A DNA stretch of 41,694 nt from assembly GCA_024642725.1 (NCBI GenBank), contig JAHEAO010000025.1:1-41694 (forward strand), read 5' to 3'. The notes under the pieces are model-generated. The model was given only the letters and a program-made list of their open reading frames with translations, did not search any database and was not told the origin of the DNA. Below are positions 1 through 8,611 of the stretch, piece after piece. Each line of letters starts with the position of its first letter. The first letter of the stretch is position 1. This DNA is from Paracoccaceae bacterium. GTDB taxonomy: Bacteria > Pseudomonadota > Alphaproteobacteria > Rhodobacterales > Rhodobacteraceae. Made by a program: the position numbers and the translations under genes.

Positions 1-43
1 CCCCGCTCCACCTCTCAATCTCAAGCCGCGAAAGGCAAGAAGA

Positions 44-352
44 ATGCAGTCGCAAAATATTCGCATCCGGCTGAAGGCGTTCGACTACCGCGTGCTGGAC
101 GCCAGCACAGCGGAAATCGTATCGACCGCCAAGCGCACCGGTGCCACCGTGCGTGGCCCGATCCCGCTGCCCAACAAGATCGAGAAGTTCACGGTTCTGC
201 GTGGTCCGCATATCGACAAGAAGTCGCGTGACCAGTTTGAGATCCGGACGCACAAGCGTCTTCTCGACATCGTCGACCCCACTCCGCAGACCGTGGACGC
301 GCTGATGAAGCTCGACCTGGCCGCCGGTGTGGACGTCGAGATCAAGATTTAA
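44..352 (+). CDS. rpsJ: 30S ribosomal protein S10 (NusE)
   Basis: S10 of the 30S head; in the family it also serves as NusE, pairing with NusB in transcription antitermination. The 102-residue product has the usual family length and the typical N-terminus ([14 protein letters not shown]), followed by the GPIPLP loop and the [12 protein letters not shown] segment. The start is preceded by a purine-rich stretch (AAAGGCAAGAAG). It is the first gene of the S10 cluster, 15 nt before rplC. Its promoter is not in the window, so the operon probably continues upstream; tuf or fusA there would be usual, but that is inference. Confidence 0.98.
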   Translation: MQSQNIRIRLKAFDYRVLDASTAEIVSTAKRTGATVRGPIPLPNKIEKFTVLRGPHIDKKSRDQFEIRTHKRLLDIVDPTPQTVDALMKLDLAAGVDVEIKI

Positions 353-367
353 GGAGGGCACCCAGTC

Positions 368-1225
368 ATGTTGCGCTCTGGTGTAATTGCAAAGAAGGTG
401 GGTATGACCCGCCTGTTCATGGAAGACGGCAAGCAGATTCCTGTGACCGTTCTTCAACTCGACGGCCTGCAGGTCGTTGCACAGCGTACCGCTGAAAAGG
501 ACGGCTATTCGGCTGTTCAGTTGGGCGCGGGCACTGCAAAGGCGAAGCGGGTCTCACAGGCGATGCGGGGCCATTTCGCGGCCGCCAATGTCGCGCCCAA
601 GCGGAAGATTGCGGAGTTTCGGGTAGACCCCGAGAACATGATCGCAGTCGGAGAAGAACTGACGGCAGACCACTATTTCGCCGGCCAGTTCGTCGACGTG
701 TCCGGCACATCGATCGGTAAGGGTTTCGCCGGTGCCATGAAGCGGCACAACTTTGGCGGCTTGCGCGCCTCGCACGGTGTTTCCGTGTCGCACCGTTCGC
801 ACGGTTCGACCGGTCAGTGTCAGGATCCGGGCAAGGTGTTCAAGGGCAAGAAGATGGCTGGTCACATGGGTTCGGCCCGTGTCACCACTCAGAACCTTCA
901 AGTGGTCCGCACTGACAGCGACCGTGGCCTGATCATGGTCAAAGGCGCTGTTCCGGGCTCCAAGGGTGGCTGGGTCACGATCAAGGATGCGGTCAAGAAG
1001 CCGACGCCTGAAAACGTGATGCTGCCTGCTGGCCTGAAATCGCTCGCAGAAGAAGCAAAGCGTCTGGCCGAGGAAGCCGCAGCCGCAGCCGCAGCAGAAG
1101 CCGCAGCAGCAGAGGCCGCAGCAGCGGAAGCCGCAGCCGCAGCAGAAGCCGCAGCGCTTGAAGCATCCGAGGCATCCGAAGAAAATGATGCTGCGCCGGA
1201 AGGAGACGAGAAAAATGAAGGCTGA
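368..1225 (+). CDS. rplC: 50S ribosomal protein L3 with Ala/Glu-rich C-terminal tail
   Basis: L3, an early-assembly 50S protein whose central loop reaches the peptidyl-transferase centre. The core is recognisable from the loop [17 protein letters not shown], including the GQ glutamine that PrmB methylates in other bacteria. The protein is 285 aa against about 209 in E. coli. The excess is a C-terminal tail from about residue 228: Ala runs punctuated by Glu every five or so residues, then an acidic Ser/Glu/Asp end. The tail predicts a long solvent-exposed helix. Its DNA (about 1066-1165) is a low-complexity GCC/GCA/GAA repeat prone to slippage. The gene overlaps rplD by 11 nt. Confidence 0.97.
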   Translation: MLRSGVIAKKVGMTRLFMEDGKQIPVTVLQLDGLQVVAQRTAEKDGYSAVQLGAGTAKAKRVSQAMRGHFAAANVAPKRKIAEFRVDPENMIAVGEELTADHYFAGQFVDVSGTSIGKGFAGAMKRHNFGGLRASHGVSVSHRSHGSTGQCQDPGKVFKGKKMAGHMGSARVTTQNLQVVRTDSDRGLIMVKGAVPGSKGGWVTIKDAVKKPTPENVMLPAGLKSLAEEAKRLAEEAAAAAAAEAAAAEAAAAEAAAAAEAAALEASEASEENDAAPEGDEKNEG

Positions 1226-1835
1226 TGTCATCAAACTCGACGCCAAGAAGGCCGGCGACATTGACCTGTCGGACGACATCTTTGGCCTTGAACCGCGTGC
1301 GGACATTCTGCATCGCGTGGTGCGCTGGCAGCGTGCCCGCGCTCAGGCTGGCACTCACAGCGCCAAGACCCGCACCGAGGTCAGCTACTCGACCAAGAAG
1401 ATCTATCGCCAGAAAGGTACCGGCGGCGCACGCCACGGTTCCCGCAAGGCGCCGATCTTCCGTCACGGTGGCGGCTACAAGGTTCCGACCCCACGCAGCC
1501 ACGCGCATGACTTGACCAAGAAGTTCCGCAAGCTGGGTCTCAAGCATGCCCTGTCGTCCAAGGCGGCGGCCGGGAACCTGATTATCCTCGACACCGTGGA
1601 TATGAAGGATGCCAAGACCGGATCGCTGGCCAAGGCCGTGAAGAACCTCGGCTGGAAGCGCGTGCTGATCATCGACGGCGCAGAAGTGAACGAAAACTTC
1701 GCTCGTGCGGCCGCCAACATCCAGGGGTTGGACATTCTTCCGACCATGGGTGCCAACGTCTATGATATCCTCAAGCGTGACACTCTGGTGATCACCCGTG
1801 CAGGTATCGAAGCACTGGAGGCTCGACTGAAATGA
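1215..1835 (+). CDS. rplD: 50S ribosomal protein L4
   Basis: L4 of the 50S subunit; in enterobacteria it also represses the S10 operon post-transcriptionally. I chose the ATG at 1215 (MKADVIKLD) because it gives the family length of 206 aa and has the GGAAGGAG ribosome-binding site just upstream inside rplC. An upstream in-frame ATG at 1158 would only translate the Ala/Glu tail region of rplC out of frame. The extended loop ([11 protein letters not shown], then [19 protein letters not shown]) that reaches into the exit tunnel is intact. It overlaps rplC by 11 nt and rplW by 4 nt (ATGA), consistent with translational coupling. Confidence 0.97.
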   Translation: MKADVIKLDAKKAGDIDLSDDIFGLEPRADILHRVVRWQRARAQAGTHSAKTRTEVSYSTKKIYRQKGTGGARHGSRKAPIFRHGGGYKVPTPRSHAHDLTKKFRKLGLKHALSSKAAAGNLIILDTVDMKDAKTGSLAKAVKNLGWKRVLIIDGAEVNENFARAAANIQGLDILPTMGANVYDILKRDTLVITRAGIEALEARLK

Positions 1836-2128
1836 GCACGAAGCCAGAACACTACGATGTGATCCGCAAGCCGATCATCACTGAAAAGGCAACCATGACC
1901 TCTGAGGCCAATGGCGTTGTTTTCGAAGTGGCGATCGACTCGAACAAGCCGCAGATCAAGGAGGCCGTCGAGGCGCTCTTTGGTGTCAAGGTGAAGGCCG
2001 TCAATACGTCCATCACCAAAGGCAAGACCAAGCGTTTCCGGGGCAAGCCGGGCGTCCGCAAGGATGTCAAGAAAGCCTATGTGACGCTTGAAGAGGGCAA
2101 CACTATCGACGTCTCGACAGGCCTCTGA
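1832..2128 (+). CDS. rplW: 50S ribosomal protein L23
   Basis: L23 sits at the polypeptide exit and in the family is the docking site for trigger factor and SRP. The 98-aa product has the usual length and shows the [12 protein letters not shown]-terminus and the basic loop [24 protein letters not shown]. Its ATG overlaps the rplD stop (ATGA), so the two are probably translationally coupled. A GC-rich hairpin follows in the gap before rplB. Confidence 0.97.
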   Translation: MSTKPEHYDVIRKPIITEKATMTSEANGVVFEVAIDSNKPQIKEAVEALFGVKVKAVNTSITKGKTKRFRGKPGVRKDVKKAYVTLEEGNTIDVSTGL

Positions 2129-2147
2129 TAGAACGCGCCGAATCTCC

Positions 2148-2174
2148 GGCCCCCCAAGCGGGGGCCGAGCCTAT
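2148..2174 (+). terminator. Hairpin between rplW and rplB, possible attenuator
   Basis: A perfect 7-bp GC stem, GGCCCCC (2148-2154) with GGGGGCC (2160-2166), closes a 5-nt loop and is followed after 6 nt by TATTTT. The U-run is too short and too distant for a strong terminator. Partial termination or an mRNA-stabilising or processing hairpin is more likely, since rplB must be transcribed from upstream and no clear promoter follows. Confidence 0.45.
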
Positions 2175-2219
2175 TTTAACCCGGGTCTAACGACCCAAAG
2201 CTAACGGAAGACAGAAAGC

Positions 2220-3059
2220 ATGGCACTCAAGTCGTATAAACCGACGACGCCAGGCCAGCGTGGGCTGGTGCTGATCGACCGTTCGGAGCTTTGGAAAGGC
2301 CGCCCGGTCAAAGCCCTCACCGAGGGATTGACCAAGAATGGCGGACGGAACAACACCGGACGGATCACTATGCGTCGCCGTGGTGGGGGCGCAAAGCGTC
2401 TTTACCGCATCGTTGATTTCAAGCGGAACAAGTTTGACATCTCGGCAACCGTCGAACGGATCGAATATGATCCGAACCGGACCGCGTTCATTGCGCTGGT
2501 CAAGTACGAAGACGGCGAGCAGGCATACGTTCTGGCGCCACAGCGCCTTGGTGTTGGCGACAAGATTATCGCCGGTGCGAAGGTCGACGTCAAACCGGGC
2601 AATGCGATGCCGTTTTCGGGCATGCCGATCGGTACGATCGTCCACAACATCGAACTGAAGCAGGGCAAGGGCGGCCAGATCGCTCGCGCTGCAGGCACTT
2701 ATGCTCAGTTCGTTGGTCGTGACGGTGGCTATGCTCAGATCCGCCTGTCGTCCGGCGAACTCCGTATGGTCCGTCAGGAATGCATGGCCACCATCGGTGC
2801 CGTCTCGAACCCTGACAACTCGAACCAGAACCTGGGTAAGGCTGGCCGCAACCGCCACTATGGCAAGCGTCCCTCAGTGCGCGGCGTTGCGATGAACCCG
2901 ATCGACCACCCGCATGGTGGTGGTGAAGGCCGCACCTCTGGTGGTCGTCATCCGGTTACCCCGTGGGGCAAGCCGACGAAGGGTGCAAAAACCCGGAACA
3001 AGAACAAAGCGTCCAGCAAGCTGATCATTCGCTCGCGTAACGCCAAGAAGGGCCGGTAA
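2220..3059 (+). CDS. rplB: 50S ribosomal protein L2
   Basis: L2 binds 23S rRNA domain IV and is needed for subunit association and peptidyl transfer. The 279-aa product has the usual length and carries the conserved C-terminal block [20 protein letters not shown], with the histidine implicated in peptidyl-transferase function. Start ATG 2220 is preceded by GGAAGAC. A 91-nt gap with a hairpin separates it from rplW, and rpsS starts 2 nt after its stop. Confidence 0.98.
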   Translation: MALKSYKPTTPGQRGLVLIDRSELWKGRPVKALTEGLTKNGGRNNTGRITMRRRGGGAKRLYRIVDFKRNKFDISATVERIEYDPNRTAFIALVKYEDGEQAYVLAPQRLGVGDKIIAGAKVDVKPGNAMPFSGMPIGTIVHNIELKQGKGGQIARAAGTYAQFVGRDGGYAQIRLSSGELRMVRQECMATIGAVSNPDNSNQNLGKAGRNRHYGKRPSVRGVAMNPIDHPHGGGEGRTSGGRHPVTPWGKPTKGAKTRNKNKASSKLIIRSRNAKKGR

Positions 3060-3061
3060 TC

Positions 3062-3340
3062 ATGTCGCGTTCTGTATGGAAAGGCCCCTTTGTAGATTCC
3101 TACGTTCTCAAGAAAGCTGAGAAGTCCAAGGAATCGGGCCGCAACGAAGTCATCAAAATCTGGTCGCGCCGCTCGACGATCCTGCCCCAGTTCGTGGGCC
3201 TGACGTTCGGCGTTTACAACGGCCACAAGCATATCCCAGTCAACGTCACGGAAGACATGATCGGTCAGAAGTTCGGTGAGTATTCTCCGACACGGACCTA
3301 TTACGGTCATGCCGCCGACAAAAAAGCGAAGCGGAAGTAA
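3062..3340 (+). CDS. rpsS: 30S ribosomal protein S19
   Basis: S19 forms a complex with S13 in the 30S head near the A-site finger. The 92-aa product shows the family start ([11 protein letters not shown]), the [16 protein letters not shown] core and the [20 protein letters not shown] end. It starts 2 nt after rplB and ends 3 nt before rplV, inside the continuous S10 operon. Confidence 0.98.
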   Translation: MSRSVWKGPFVDSYVLKKAEKSKESGRNEVIKIWSRRSTILPQFVGLTFGVYNGHKHIPVNVTEDMIGQKFGEYSPTRTYYGHAADKKAKRK

Positions 3341-3343
3341 GTC

Positions 3344-3724
3344 ATGGGCAAGGAAAAGAACCCCCGCCGCGTGGCCGACAACGAAGCTATGGCTAAGACC
3401 AAGATGCTTCGCACCAGCCCGCAGAAACTCAATCTCGTCGCACAGCTGATCCGCGGCAAGAAGGTGGATAAGGCCCTGACGGACCTGACCTTCTCGAAGA
3501 AGCGGATTGCAGAGGATGTGAAGAAGTGCCTTCAGTCCGCGATTGCGAATGCCGAGAACAACCACAACCTGGACGTCGATGAACTGGTGGTCGCAGAGGC
3601 CTATGTCGGCAAGAACATGGTCATGAAGCGCGGTCGCCCGCGGGCTCGTGGCCGGTTCGGCAAGATCGTCAAACCGTTCTCGGAACTCACCATTCTGGTG
3701 CGCCAGGTAGAGGAGCAAGCGTAA
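3344..3724 (+). CDS. rplV: 50S ribosomal protein L22
   Basis: L22 contacts all 23S rRNA domains and lines the exit tunnel with its beta-hairpin. The 126-aa product includes the N-terminal stretch [18 protein letters not shown], which is typical of Rhodobacterales L22, so I keep the ATG at 3344 rather than the internal Met at 3389. The [15 protein letters not shown] and [15 protein letters not shown] segments are conserved. Its stop codon shares one base with the rpsC start (TAATG). Confidence 0.97.
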   Translation: MGKEKNPRRVADNEAMAKTKMLRTSPQKLNLVAQLIRGKKVDKALTDLTFSKKRIAEDVKKCLQSAIANAENNHNLDVDELVVAEAYVGKNMVMKRGRPRARGRFGKIVKPFSELTILVRQVEEQA

Positions 3725-4446
3725 TGGGTCACAAGGTCAATCCAATCGGCATGCGCCTTCAGGTCAACCGTACCTGGGACAGCCGCTGGTATGCGGATAC
3801 CAAGGACTACGGAAACCTGCTTCTTGAAGACCTCAAGATGCGCGATTTCATCAAGGAAGAGTGCAAGCAGGCCGGCGTTTCCAAAGTCATCATCGAGCGC
3901 CCGCACAAGAAGTGCCGCGTGACGGTGCATACTGCGCGCCCGGGCGTGATCATCGGCAAGAAAGGTGCGGACATTGAAGGTCTGCGCAAGAAGCTGGCGA
4001 ACATGACGGACAGCGAATTGCACCTCAACATCGTTGAAGTGCGCAAGCCGGAGCTTGATGCCCAGCTGGTCGCTGAATCGATCACCCAGCAGCTGGAACG
4101 CCGCGTATCCTTCCGTCGCGCCATGAAGCGCGCGGTTCAGAACGCGATGCGTATGGGCGCGCTTGGGATCCGGGTCAACGTCGCCGGTCGTCTTGGTGGC
4201 GCCGAGATCGCCCGGACCGAATGGTACCGTGAAGGCCGCGTGCCTTTGCATACCCTGCGGGCCGACATCGACTATGCAACCCACGAAGCCCTGACGGCCT
4301 ATGGTATCATCGGCGTGAAGGTCTGGATTTTCAAAGGCGAGATCATGGAGCACGATCCAGGTGCGCGTGACCGTCGCCAGCAGGAACTCCAGGATGGTCC
4401 GGCCCCCCGTGGTGCCGCGCCTCGTGGCCCCGGCGGCCGCCGGTAA
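3724..4446 (+). CDS. rpsC: 30S ribosomal protein S3
   Basis: S3 lies at the mRNA entry channel of the 30S subunit and has helicase-type activity with S4 and S5. The 240-aa product contains the KH-type RNA-binding motif ([15 protein letters not shown]) and the C-terminal domain with [10 protein letters not shown]. The tail is Pro/Gly/Arg-rich ([13 protein letters not shown]), common in alphaproteobacterial S3. The start overlaps the rplV stop by one base. Confidence 0.98.
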   Translation: MGHKVNPIGMRLQVNRTWDSRWYADTKDYGNLLLEDLKMRDFIKEECKQAGVSKVIIERPHKKCRVTVHTARPGVIIGKKGADIEGLRKKLANMTDSELHLNIVEVRKPELDAQLVAESITQQLERRVSFRRAMKRAVQNAMRMGALGIRVNVAGRLGGAEIARTEWYREGRVPLHTLRADIDYATHEALTAYGIIGVKVWIFKGEIMEHDPGARDRRQQELQDGPAPRGAAPRGPGGRR

Positions 4447-4458
4447 GGAGAGAAGAAG

Positions 4459-4872
4459 ATGCTGCAACCAAAGCGCACTAAATTCCGTAAACAGCACAAG
4501 GGCCGGATTCACGGCGAAGCCAAGGGTGGGTTTGAGCTCGCCTTCGGCACCTACGGGCTGAAAGCGACGCAGCCCGAGCGGATCACCGCCCGGCAGATCG
4601 AAGCCGCCCGTCGTGCTCTGACCCGTCACATGAAGCGTCAGGGTTCGGTCTGGATCCGGATCTTCCCGGATACGCCGGTCACATCGAAGCCGACCGAAGT
4701 CCGGATGGGTAAAGGTAAGGGTTCGGTCGATTTCTGGGCCGCGAAAGTGAAGCCGGGCCGGATCATGTTCGAGATCGACGGAGTCAGCGAAACCGTCGCC
4801 CGCGAAGCCCTGCGCCTTGCTGCGATGAAGCTGCCGATCAAGACCCGCACCATCGTCCGCGAGGACTGGTAA
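4459..4872 (+). CDS. rplP: 50S ribosomal protein L16
   Basis: L16 organises the A-site tRNA elbow region of the 50S subunit. The 137-aa product matches family length and carries the RMGKGKG and [11 protein letters not shown] blocks; the Arg before MGKGKG is the residue hydroxylated in E. coli. A good ribosome-binding site (AAGGAGAGAAG) precedes it. It is the last gene of this segment: a strong terminator follows, whereas in most bacteria rpmC would come next. Confidence 0.98.
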   Translation: MLQPKRTKFRKQHKGRIHGEAKGGFELAFGTYGLKATQPERITARQIEAARRALTRHMKRQGSVWIRIFPDTPVTSKPTEVRMGKGKGSVDFWAAKVKPGRIMFEIDGVSETVAREALRLAAMKLPIKTRTIVREDW

Positions 4873-4903
4873 GGGCAGGGGGCGACCCCAAACAGATTGA
4901 GAC

Positions 4904-4931
4904 AAGGGCGGGGATTTCCCCGCCCTTTTTT
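4904..4931 (+). terminator. Rho-independent terminator after rplP
   Basis: A perfect 10-bp stem, AAGGGCGGGG (4904-4913) with CCCCGCCCTT (4918-4927), closes a 4-nt loop. T-rich sequence completes a TTTTTT run at 4926-4931. It lies 31 nt after the rplP stop and ends the S10 operon there, separating it from the downstream ribosomal genes. Confidence 0.93.
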
Positions 4932-5238
4932 CATTCTGCAAGCGTCCACATGTGGACGGGAAGTTTAATTGTTGAAAATCAATAGATTAGAAAAATCCAT
5001 TAGGGATTTTTTAACGGACACGAAGGTCTGGGGTGGGGGCGGAGGGCCAACGCCATGCGCCTTGGCCAGACCGCCGCATAGAATGTTGTAGGACATCACG
5101 CGCACAACGGGTCACGCGCCACCTCTTCAGAATATGATTGCGGTATCAGACATGGTTTGGTGGCCTTGGCCACTGCCGCAAATGCTCAGCCTTCGGGCAA
5201 CCAGCTTGGCGCGAATCTCTTGTCCGCGCAGGCCAAAT
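4932..5238. other. Gene-free stretch with inverted repeats
   Basis: No convincing gene on either strand. An AT-rich patch (about 4960-5015), unusual for this window, contains AAAAATCC (4991-4998) paired with GGATTTTT (5004-5011). A second inverted repeat pairs GGCCAA (5045-5050) with TTGGCC (5062-5067), and GGTCTGG (5025-5031) can alternatively pair with CCAGACC (5066-5072). The AT-rich hairpin could be a weak terminator for transcripts from either side. The rest looks like decayed sequence downstream of the SnoaL pseudogene. Confidence 0.5.
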
Positions 5239-5628
5239 TCAACCTCCGGCCTGCCGCGCGTAATCATCCGCATCGAACCAGCCGCGCGAAGCAACGACTT
5301 TCAGGTCGTCGCCAAGATCCCATTCCTCCCAGCCGCGGATATTCAACGGTTTCCCCGTGGTCGCGTCATGGCCGGTGAAGGTCCATACATAGACCGCGTG
5401 GTTGCCCGAGCACCGGATCTCATCACAGGTCAAGCTCAGGTCGGGAACATCGGCATAGAAACCTTCCGCCATGGCCTGTACCCGTGCGCGACCGATCCAC
5501 GGCTCGCCCCGGTTGATGACGATTTCGCCGGTTTCCGCAAAGAACGACGCGACGGCCGCCGCAGATTTCGAGTTCCATGCCGCAGTTTAGTCCGCGGCCA
5601 TCTTCCTGACCTTGTCCGGGTCGATCAT
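5239..5628 (-). pseudogene. SnoaL/NTF2-like protein gene with premature stop at codon 14
   Basis: Read from a good start (GGAGG, 7 nt, ATG at 5628) the frame encodes MIDPDKVRKMAAD and then an in-frame TAA (5589-5587). It continues as TAAWNSKSAAAVASFFAE, a later INRGEPWIGRARV segment and YVWTFTGHDATTGKPLNIRG. That is the fold and pattern of a SnoaL-like (NTF2 superfamily) protein of about 129 residues. A tyrosine codon (TAC or TAT) at position 14 would restore the frame with one base change. The only later in-frame ATG (5472) would drop nearly half the domain. I call a recent nonsense pseudogene; a sequencing error or a population variant is possible. Substrate unknown. Confidence 0.75.
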
Positions 5629-5782
5629 TGCAATGCCTCCCTGCATCAAATGAACCATCAGTATCGCTATGCCTACCAACGATAGGGGAACGCTCCAACC
5701 CGGCAGTTTGCACCCCAGACGGCACCTTTGCGCAGCTGGGTAATCTTCGGAGTCTCCACACCTAAAATTCTCTTGTAGGATA

Positions 5783-5792
5783 ACTGATCAGT
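5783..5792. promoter_or_regulatory. Perfect palindrome upstream of the amidohydrolase gene
   Basis: ACTGATCAGT is a perfect 10-bp palindrome 47 nt upstream of the chosen amidohydrolase start, in an otherwise gene-free gap. It could be an operator, but no regulator gene is adjacent. Chance occurrence cannot be excluded. Confidence 0.25.
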
Positions 5793-5838
5793 GGTATCGG
5801 CCTCGATTCCCTTGCGGCGCCGGTTGGTTGGAGGACGG

Positions 5839-7662
5839 ATGTCTATGTCGAAAGAGTTTTCAGGTTGCCCGTGTTGTGGTGGTGCTTATGCCGGCTTTTT
5901 TGCCGCCAGCCGGTCCGCCACGGGGGCTGCCGGCGCCATTCCATGGACCGCAAAGCAAGGGATCAGCCGCCGCAGTTTCATGGCCGGCACCACTGCGACC
6001 GGGCTTGCCGTCGCACTTGCAACGCCGGCCGTGGCCCAAGACCCGGTAACTACGATATTCCATGGTGGGCGCGTCCTGACTGTCGACGCCGATTTTTCGG
6101 AAGCTGAAGCCATCGCGATCCGGGGCAACCAGATCATCAGTGTGGGGTCCGAGGCCGATGTGAGAGCAGCGGCGGGCCCGAATGCAAGCGAGGTCGATCT
6201 TTCGGGAAAGACCGTGCTGCCCGGCTTCATTGATGCCCATACGCATGTCATTGCCGGGGGGGCAGTCGACAGCATCATGGAAAATGTCGGTGTGACACGT
6301 TTTCAGACTGCCGAGGCGGTCTTGGAATATCTGAAGTCAATGGTCGCCACCACCCAACCGGGGGAGTGGATTCTGGCCCGGAACTTCGATGCGGCGCTTC
6401 AGAAAGGTCCGTCGGCGCTTACGTTCAAGGAACTCGACGACGTGTCGACGAATATCCCGGTATTCGTGCTGAATGCCTCGGGTCACCTGGCTTATGCAAA
6501 TCGCAAAGCGTTCGAGGCGGCGGGCATCCCCGACGATGTCGCCGACCCGCCCGGTGCCGAATTCGTGCGCGATGCTGACGGCAATTTGACGGGGACAATC
6601 AAGAACAACGTTGCGTTCCTGAAGATCGTCAGCGCGGCCCCGGCGATGGCGCGCCTTGATCCTGTGTCCGGCGTTGTCGATCTCTTGTCGAAATGGGGGA
6701 GTTTGGGTCTGACCACGGTCAGCGAACTTTCACTTGGCGCGCTGACACAGTCTCCAAACGACGCCAGCATCCTGACAGCCCTGGCCAATACGGATGATCT
6801 GAACGCCAGGATTAGGGCCTATCCATTCTACACGATTGGGGCCGAGGCTTGGGACGCGGCCGGGGTCAAACCCGGTGACGGCAATGCCATGGGGCGGATT
6901 GCGGGTTATAAACTTGTTGCTGATGGGTCCAACCAGGGGTTCACGGGGCTGCAGCGCGAACCTTATGTGAACTCTGACAGTCTCGGCAACGCCTACATGA
7001 CGCCCGAGGAAATGAAGACGATTGCGGTCGATCGCGCCAGCAAGGGCTGGCAGCTAGCGCTTCATGCAAATGGCGACGCTGCAATCGACGTGGTTCTGGA
7101 TGCCTGCCAGGCAGTGCGCGATGCAGGTATTGACATGAGTCGAGTCCGCGCGCGTATCGAACATTGTTCGATGCTGCATGACGATCAGATCCTGCGGATG
7201 AAAGAATTGGGAGTCTCTGCCAGTTTCCTTATCGGACATGTCCACTACTGGGGCGTCTGGATGCGGGATCAGGTTTTCGGGCCAGAGCGGGTGATGCACC
7301 TTGGTCGCTGCCGCAGTGTCGAGGAGGCGGGCATCGGATTCTCGCTTCATTCCGACTTTATGGTGACCGATCCTGATCCGCTTCATATGATCGAGATGGC
7401 CGTTACCCGCAAGACATGGGCCGAACCTGACTTTGTGCTTAATCCCGCCGAGCGGATTTCGGTCGAATCCGCCATTCGGGCGATCACTTCCGAAGCCGCG
7501 TGGCAACTTTTTTCCGAGCATGAGATTGGGAGCCTTGAGGTCGGGAAGCTTGCCGATCTCGTGATCCTTGAGCAGGATCCGCGCGAGGTGAATCCGGAAA
7601 GTATCAAGAATATCCGGGTTATCGAGACCTGGATGGACGGGCGAAAGGTCTACTCTGTCTGA
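5839..7662 (+). CDS. Tat-exported amidohydrolase, YtcJ type (Amidohydro_3)
   Basis: Metal-dependent hydrolase of the YtcJ-like amidohydrolase family, probably acting on an amide or cyclic C-N bond in the periplasm; the substrate is unknown. Start ATG 5839 follows GGAGGA; ATG 5845 is an alternative, and the longer frame from 5791 lacks a ribosome-binding site. The 607-aa product begins with a CPCC cluster (residues 10-13) and a twin-arginine signal (SRRSFMAG, Arg 44-45, then a hydrophobic stretch ending AVAQ). Candidate metal and catalytic residues are H134 and H136 (DAHTH), H409 (HANGD), H442 (EHC) and D506 (HSD). The C-terminal ADLVILEQDP segment is typical. It lies between a SnoaL pseudogene and a convergent Popeye-like gene, inside the ribosomal cluster. 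Confidence 0.88.
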   Translation: MSMSKEFSGCPCCGGAYAGFFAASRSATGAAGAIPWTAKQGISRRSFMAGTTATGLAVALATPAVAQDPVTTIFHGGRVLTVDADFSEAEAIAIRGNQIISVGSEADVRAAAGPNASEVDLSGKTVLPGFIDAHTHVIAGGAVDSIMENVGVTRFQTAEAVLEYLKSMVATTQPGEWILARNFDAALQKGPSALTFKELDDVSTNIPVFVLNASGHLAYANRKAFEAAGIPDDVADPPGAEFVRDADGNLTGTIKNNVAFLKIVSAAPAMARLDPVSGVVDLLSKWGSLGLTTVSELSLGALTQSPNDASILTALANTDDLNARIRAYPFYTIGAEAWDAAGVKPGDGNAMGRIAGYKLVADGSNQGFTGLQREPYVNSDSLGNAYMTPEEMKTIAVDRASKGWQLALHANGDAAIDVVLDACQAVRDAGIDMSRVRARIEHCSMLHDDQILRMKELGVSASFLIGHVHYWGVWMRDQVFGPERVMHLGRCRSVEEAGIGFSLHSDFMVTDPDPLHMIEMAVTRKTWAEPDFVLNPAERISVESAIRAITSEAAWQLFSEHEIGSLEVGKLADLVILEQDPREVNPESIKNIRVIETWMDGRKVYSV

Positions 7663-7717
7663 GCGGTGTTTCAATCGGTGATCTGGCCACCAATCGGCGG
7701 GTAGCTGTCGCACCGGG

Positions 7718-8383
7718 TCAGTCGCGCAGTCCGTTGCTGACCTTGGCTGCGAGGTCGACGTTCAGGATTTCGCGCATCGCGACCCTTATCGCAGGCGAGG
7801 CGCGTTCGATTGCTTCCAGGTCGGAATGATTCCAGACCGCGATCAGGGCATCCTTGGGAATGCGGACAGTTGCGGTTGCTGCGGTCTTCAGCAGGTAGCT
7901 GAGTTCGCCCACAAAGCTGCCGGGCGCAAGGAAGAACGAGGTATCGCCCTTGTGCACCTCAGCCGAGCCGTCGAGCACATAGTAGAGCTTTGCGTTGTAT
8001 TCGCCTTCCCGGGTCACTTCCTCTGGCGCATCGAGCTTGCGCAGGGTGCAGGCCTTGAGAATCCGGCGGAACTCGCCGGGTGACATCGACGAGAAGGCGG
8101 CGTAGAGCCGCTTCTGGTCGGCGGTCATGCGAAATGTCGTGCGCTCAATCACGATCAGGCAGATGATAAACAGGTTCGCCGATCCCAGAACCGCATCCCA
8201 AAGCAAAGGTTCCCAAAGCGGCCCGGAGAGGAAATAGTAGAGGGCATAGAACATCGTGCCGGTCAGCAGAAGCAGGCGCAGGACAAGCTGGTCGCGGATC
8301 AGAAAGCCGATGACATAGAGCATCGCCCCGATGTGAACGAGAATGCCGTAGCCATGAAAGATCTCGGGTAGCGCACTGGTCAT
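7718..8383 (-). CDS. Popeye-like membrane protein with cyclic-nucleotide-binding fold
   Basis: A 221-aa protein with about three membrane helices (residues roughly 12-30, 33-50, 58-80) followed by a soluble domain like the cyclic-nucleotide-binding fold (EEVTREGEYNAKLYYVLDGSAEV..., then FVGELSYLL). The arrangement matches bacterial relatives of the Popeye family. In the phosphate-binding cassette the GEL is present, but the Arg that contacts the cyclic phosphate in classical domains is Ala (GELSYLLKTAATATV), so binding may be lost or non-classical, as in Popeye proteins. The start at 8383 has AAGGA 10 nt upstream. It is convergent with the amidohydrolase and divergent from rpmC. Ligand and role unknown. 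Confidence 0.78.
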   Translation of the reverse strand: MTSALPEIFHGYGILVHIGAMLYVIGFLIRDQLVLRLLLLTGTMFYALYYFLSGPLWEPLLWDAVLGSANLFIICLIVIERTTFRMTADQKRLYAAFSSMSPGEFRRILKACTLRKLDAPEEVTREGEYNAKLYYVLDGSAEVHKGDTSFFLAPGSFVGELSYLLKTAATATVRIPKDALIAVWNHSDLEAIERASPAIRVAMREILNVDLAAKVSNGLRD

Positions 8384-8574
8384 GCCATGGCGTCCTTGTT
8401 CCTACACCCACGGGCAGAAAGTGCTCGTGACCCATGGCCGCCAACGCTTTGGCGACAGCTTCCCGGTGGCCGGGTCAGAATGACGCGAGGATTTCGACGG
8501 CGACAAGCAAAAAGTTCATAAGCGACGCAAAACGCCGGTAAATTCAGATGCCGGGATTTCCTGCGACAATTCCC

Positions 8575-8603
8575 TTGCCAACCCCACCGATCCCCCCTAT
8601 ACG
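8575..8603 (+). promoter_or_regulatory. Sigma-70 type promoter for the rpmC-rpmD operon
   Basis: TTGCCA (8575-8580), a 17-nt spacer, then TATACG (8598-8603). The predicted transcript starts near 8610 and carries a leader of about 75 nt before rpmC. The promoter upstream of rplO has the same architecture and the same TATACG box, which supports the call. Confidence 0.7.
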
Positions 8604-8611
8604 GCGCACTT

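Noticed and set aside
554-1306. 250-aa frame opposite rplC with Cys/Gly-rich run
   Set aside because: It is the antisense reading of the rplC Ala/Glu repeat and rplD start; its low-complexity Cys run has no other explanation and no start signal.
3601-4941. 446-aa frame on the minus strand across rpsC and rplP
   Set aside because: Long only because of high GC; it covers two certain ribosomal genes and has no recognisable domain.
5587-5589. Recoding of the in-frame TAA as a sense codon
   Set aside because: Known recoding uses TGA (selenocysteine) or TAG (pyrrolysine); a TAA with no downstream element is best read as a nonsense mutation.
5134-5685. 183-aa plus-strand frame over the SnoaL region
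   Set aside because: Antisense of the SnoaL-like pseudogene, which shows the recognisable protein pattern on the minus strand.
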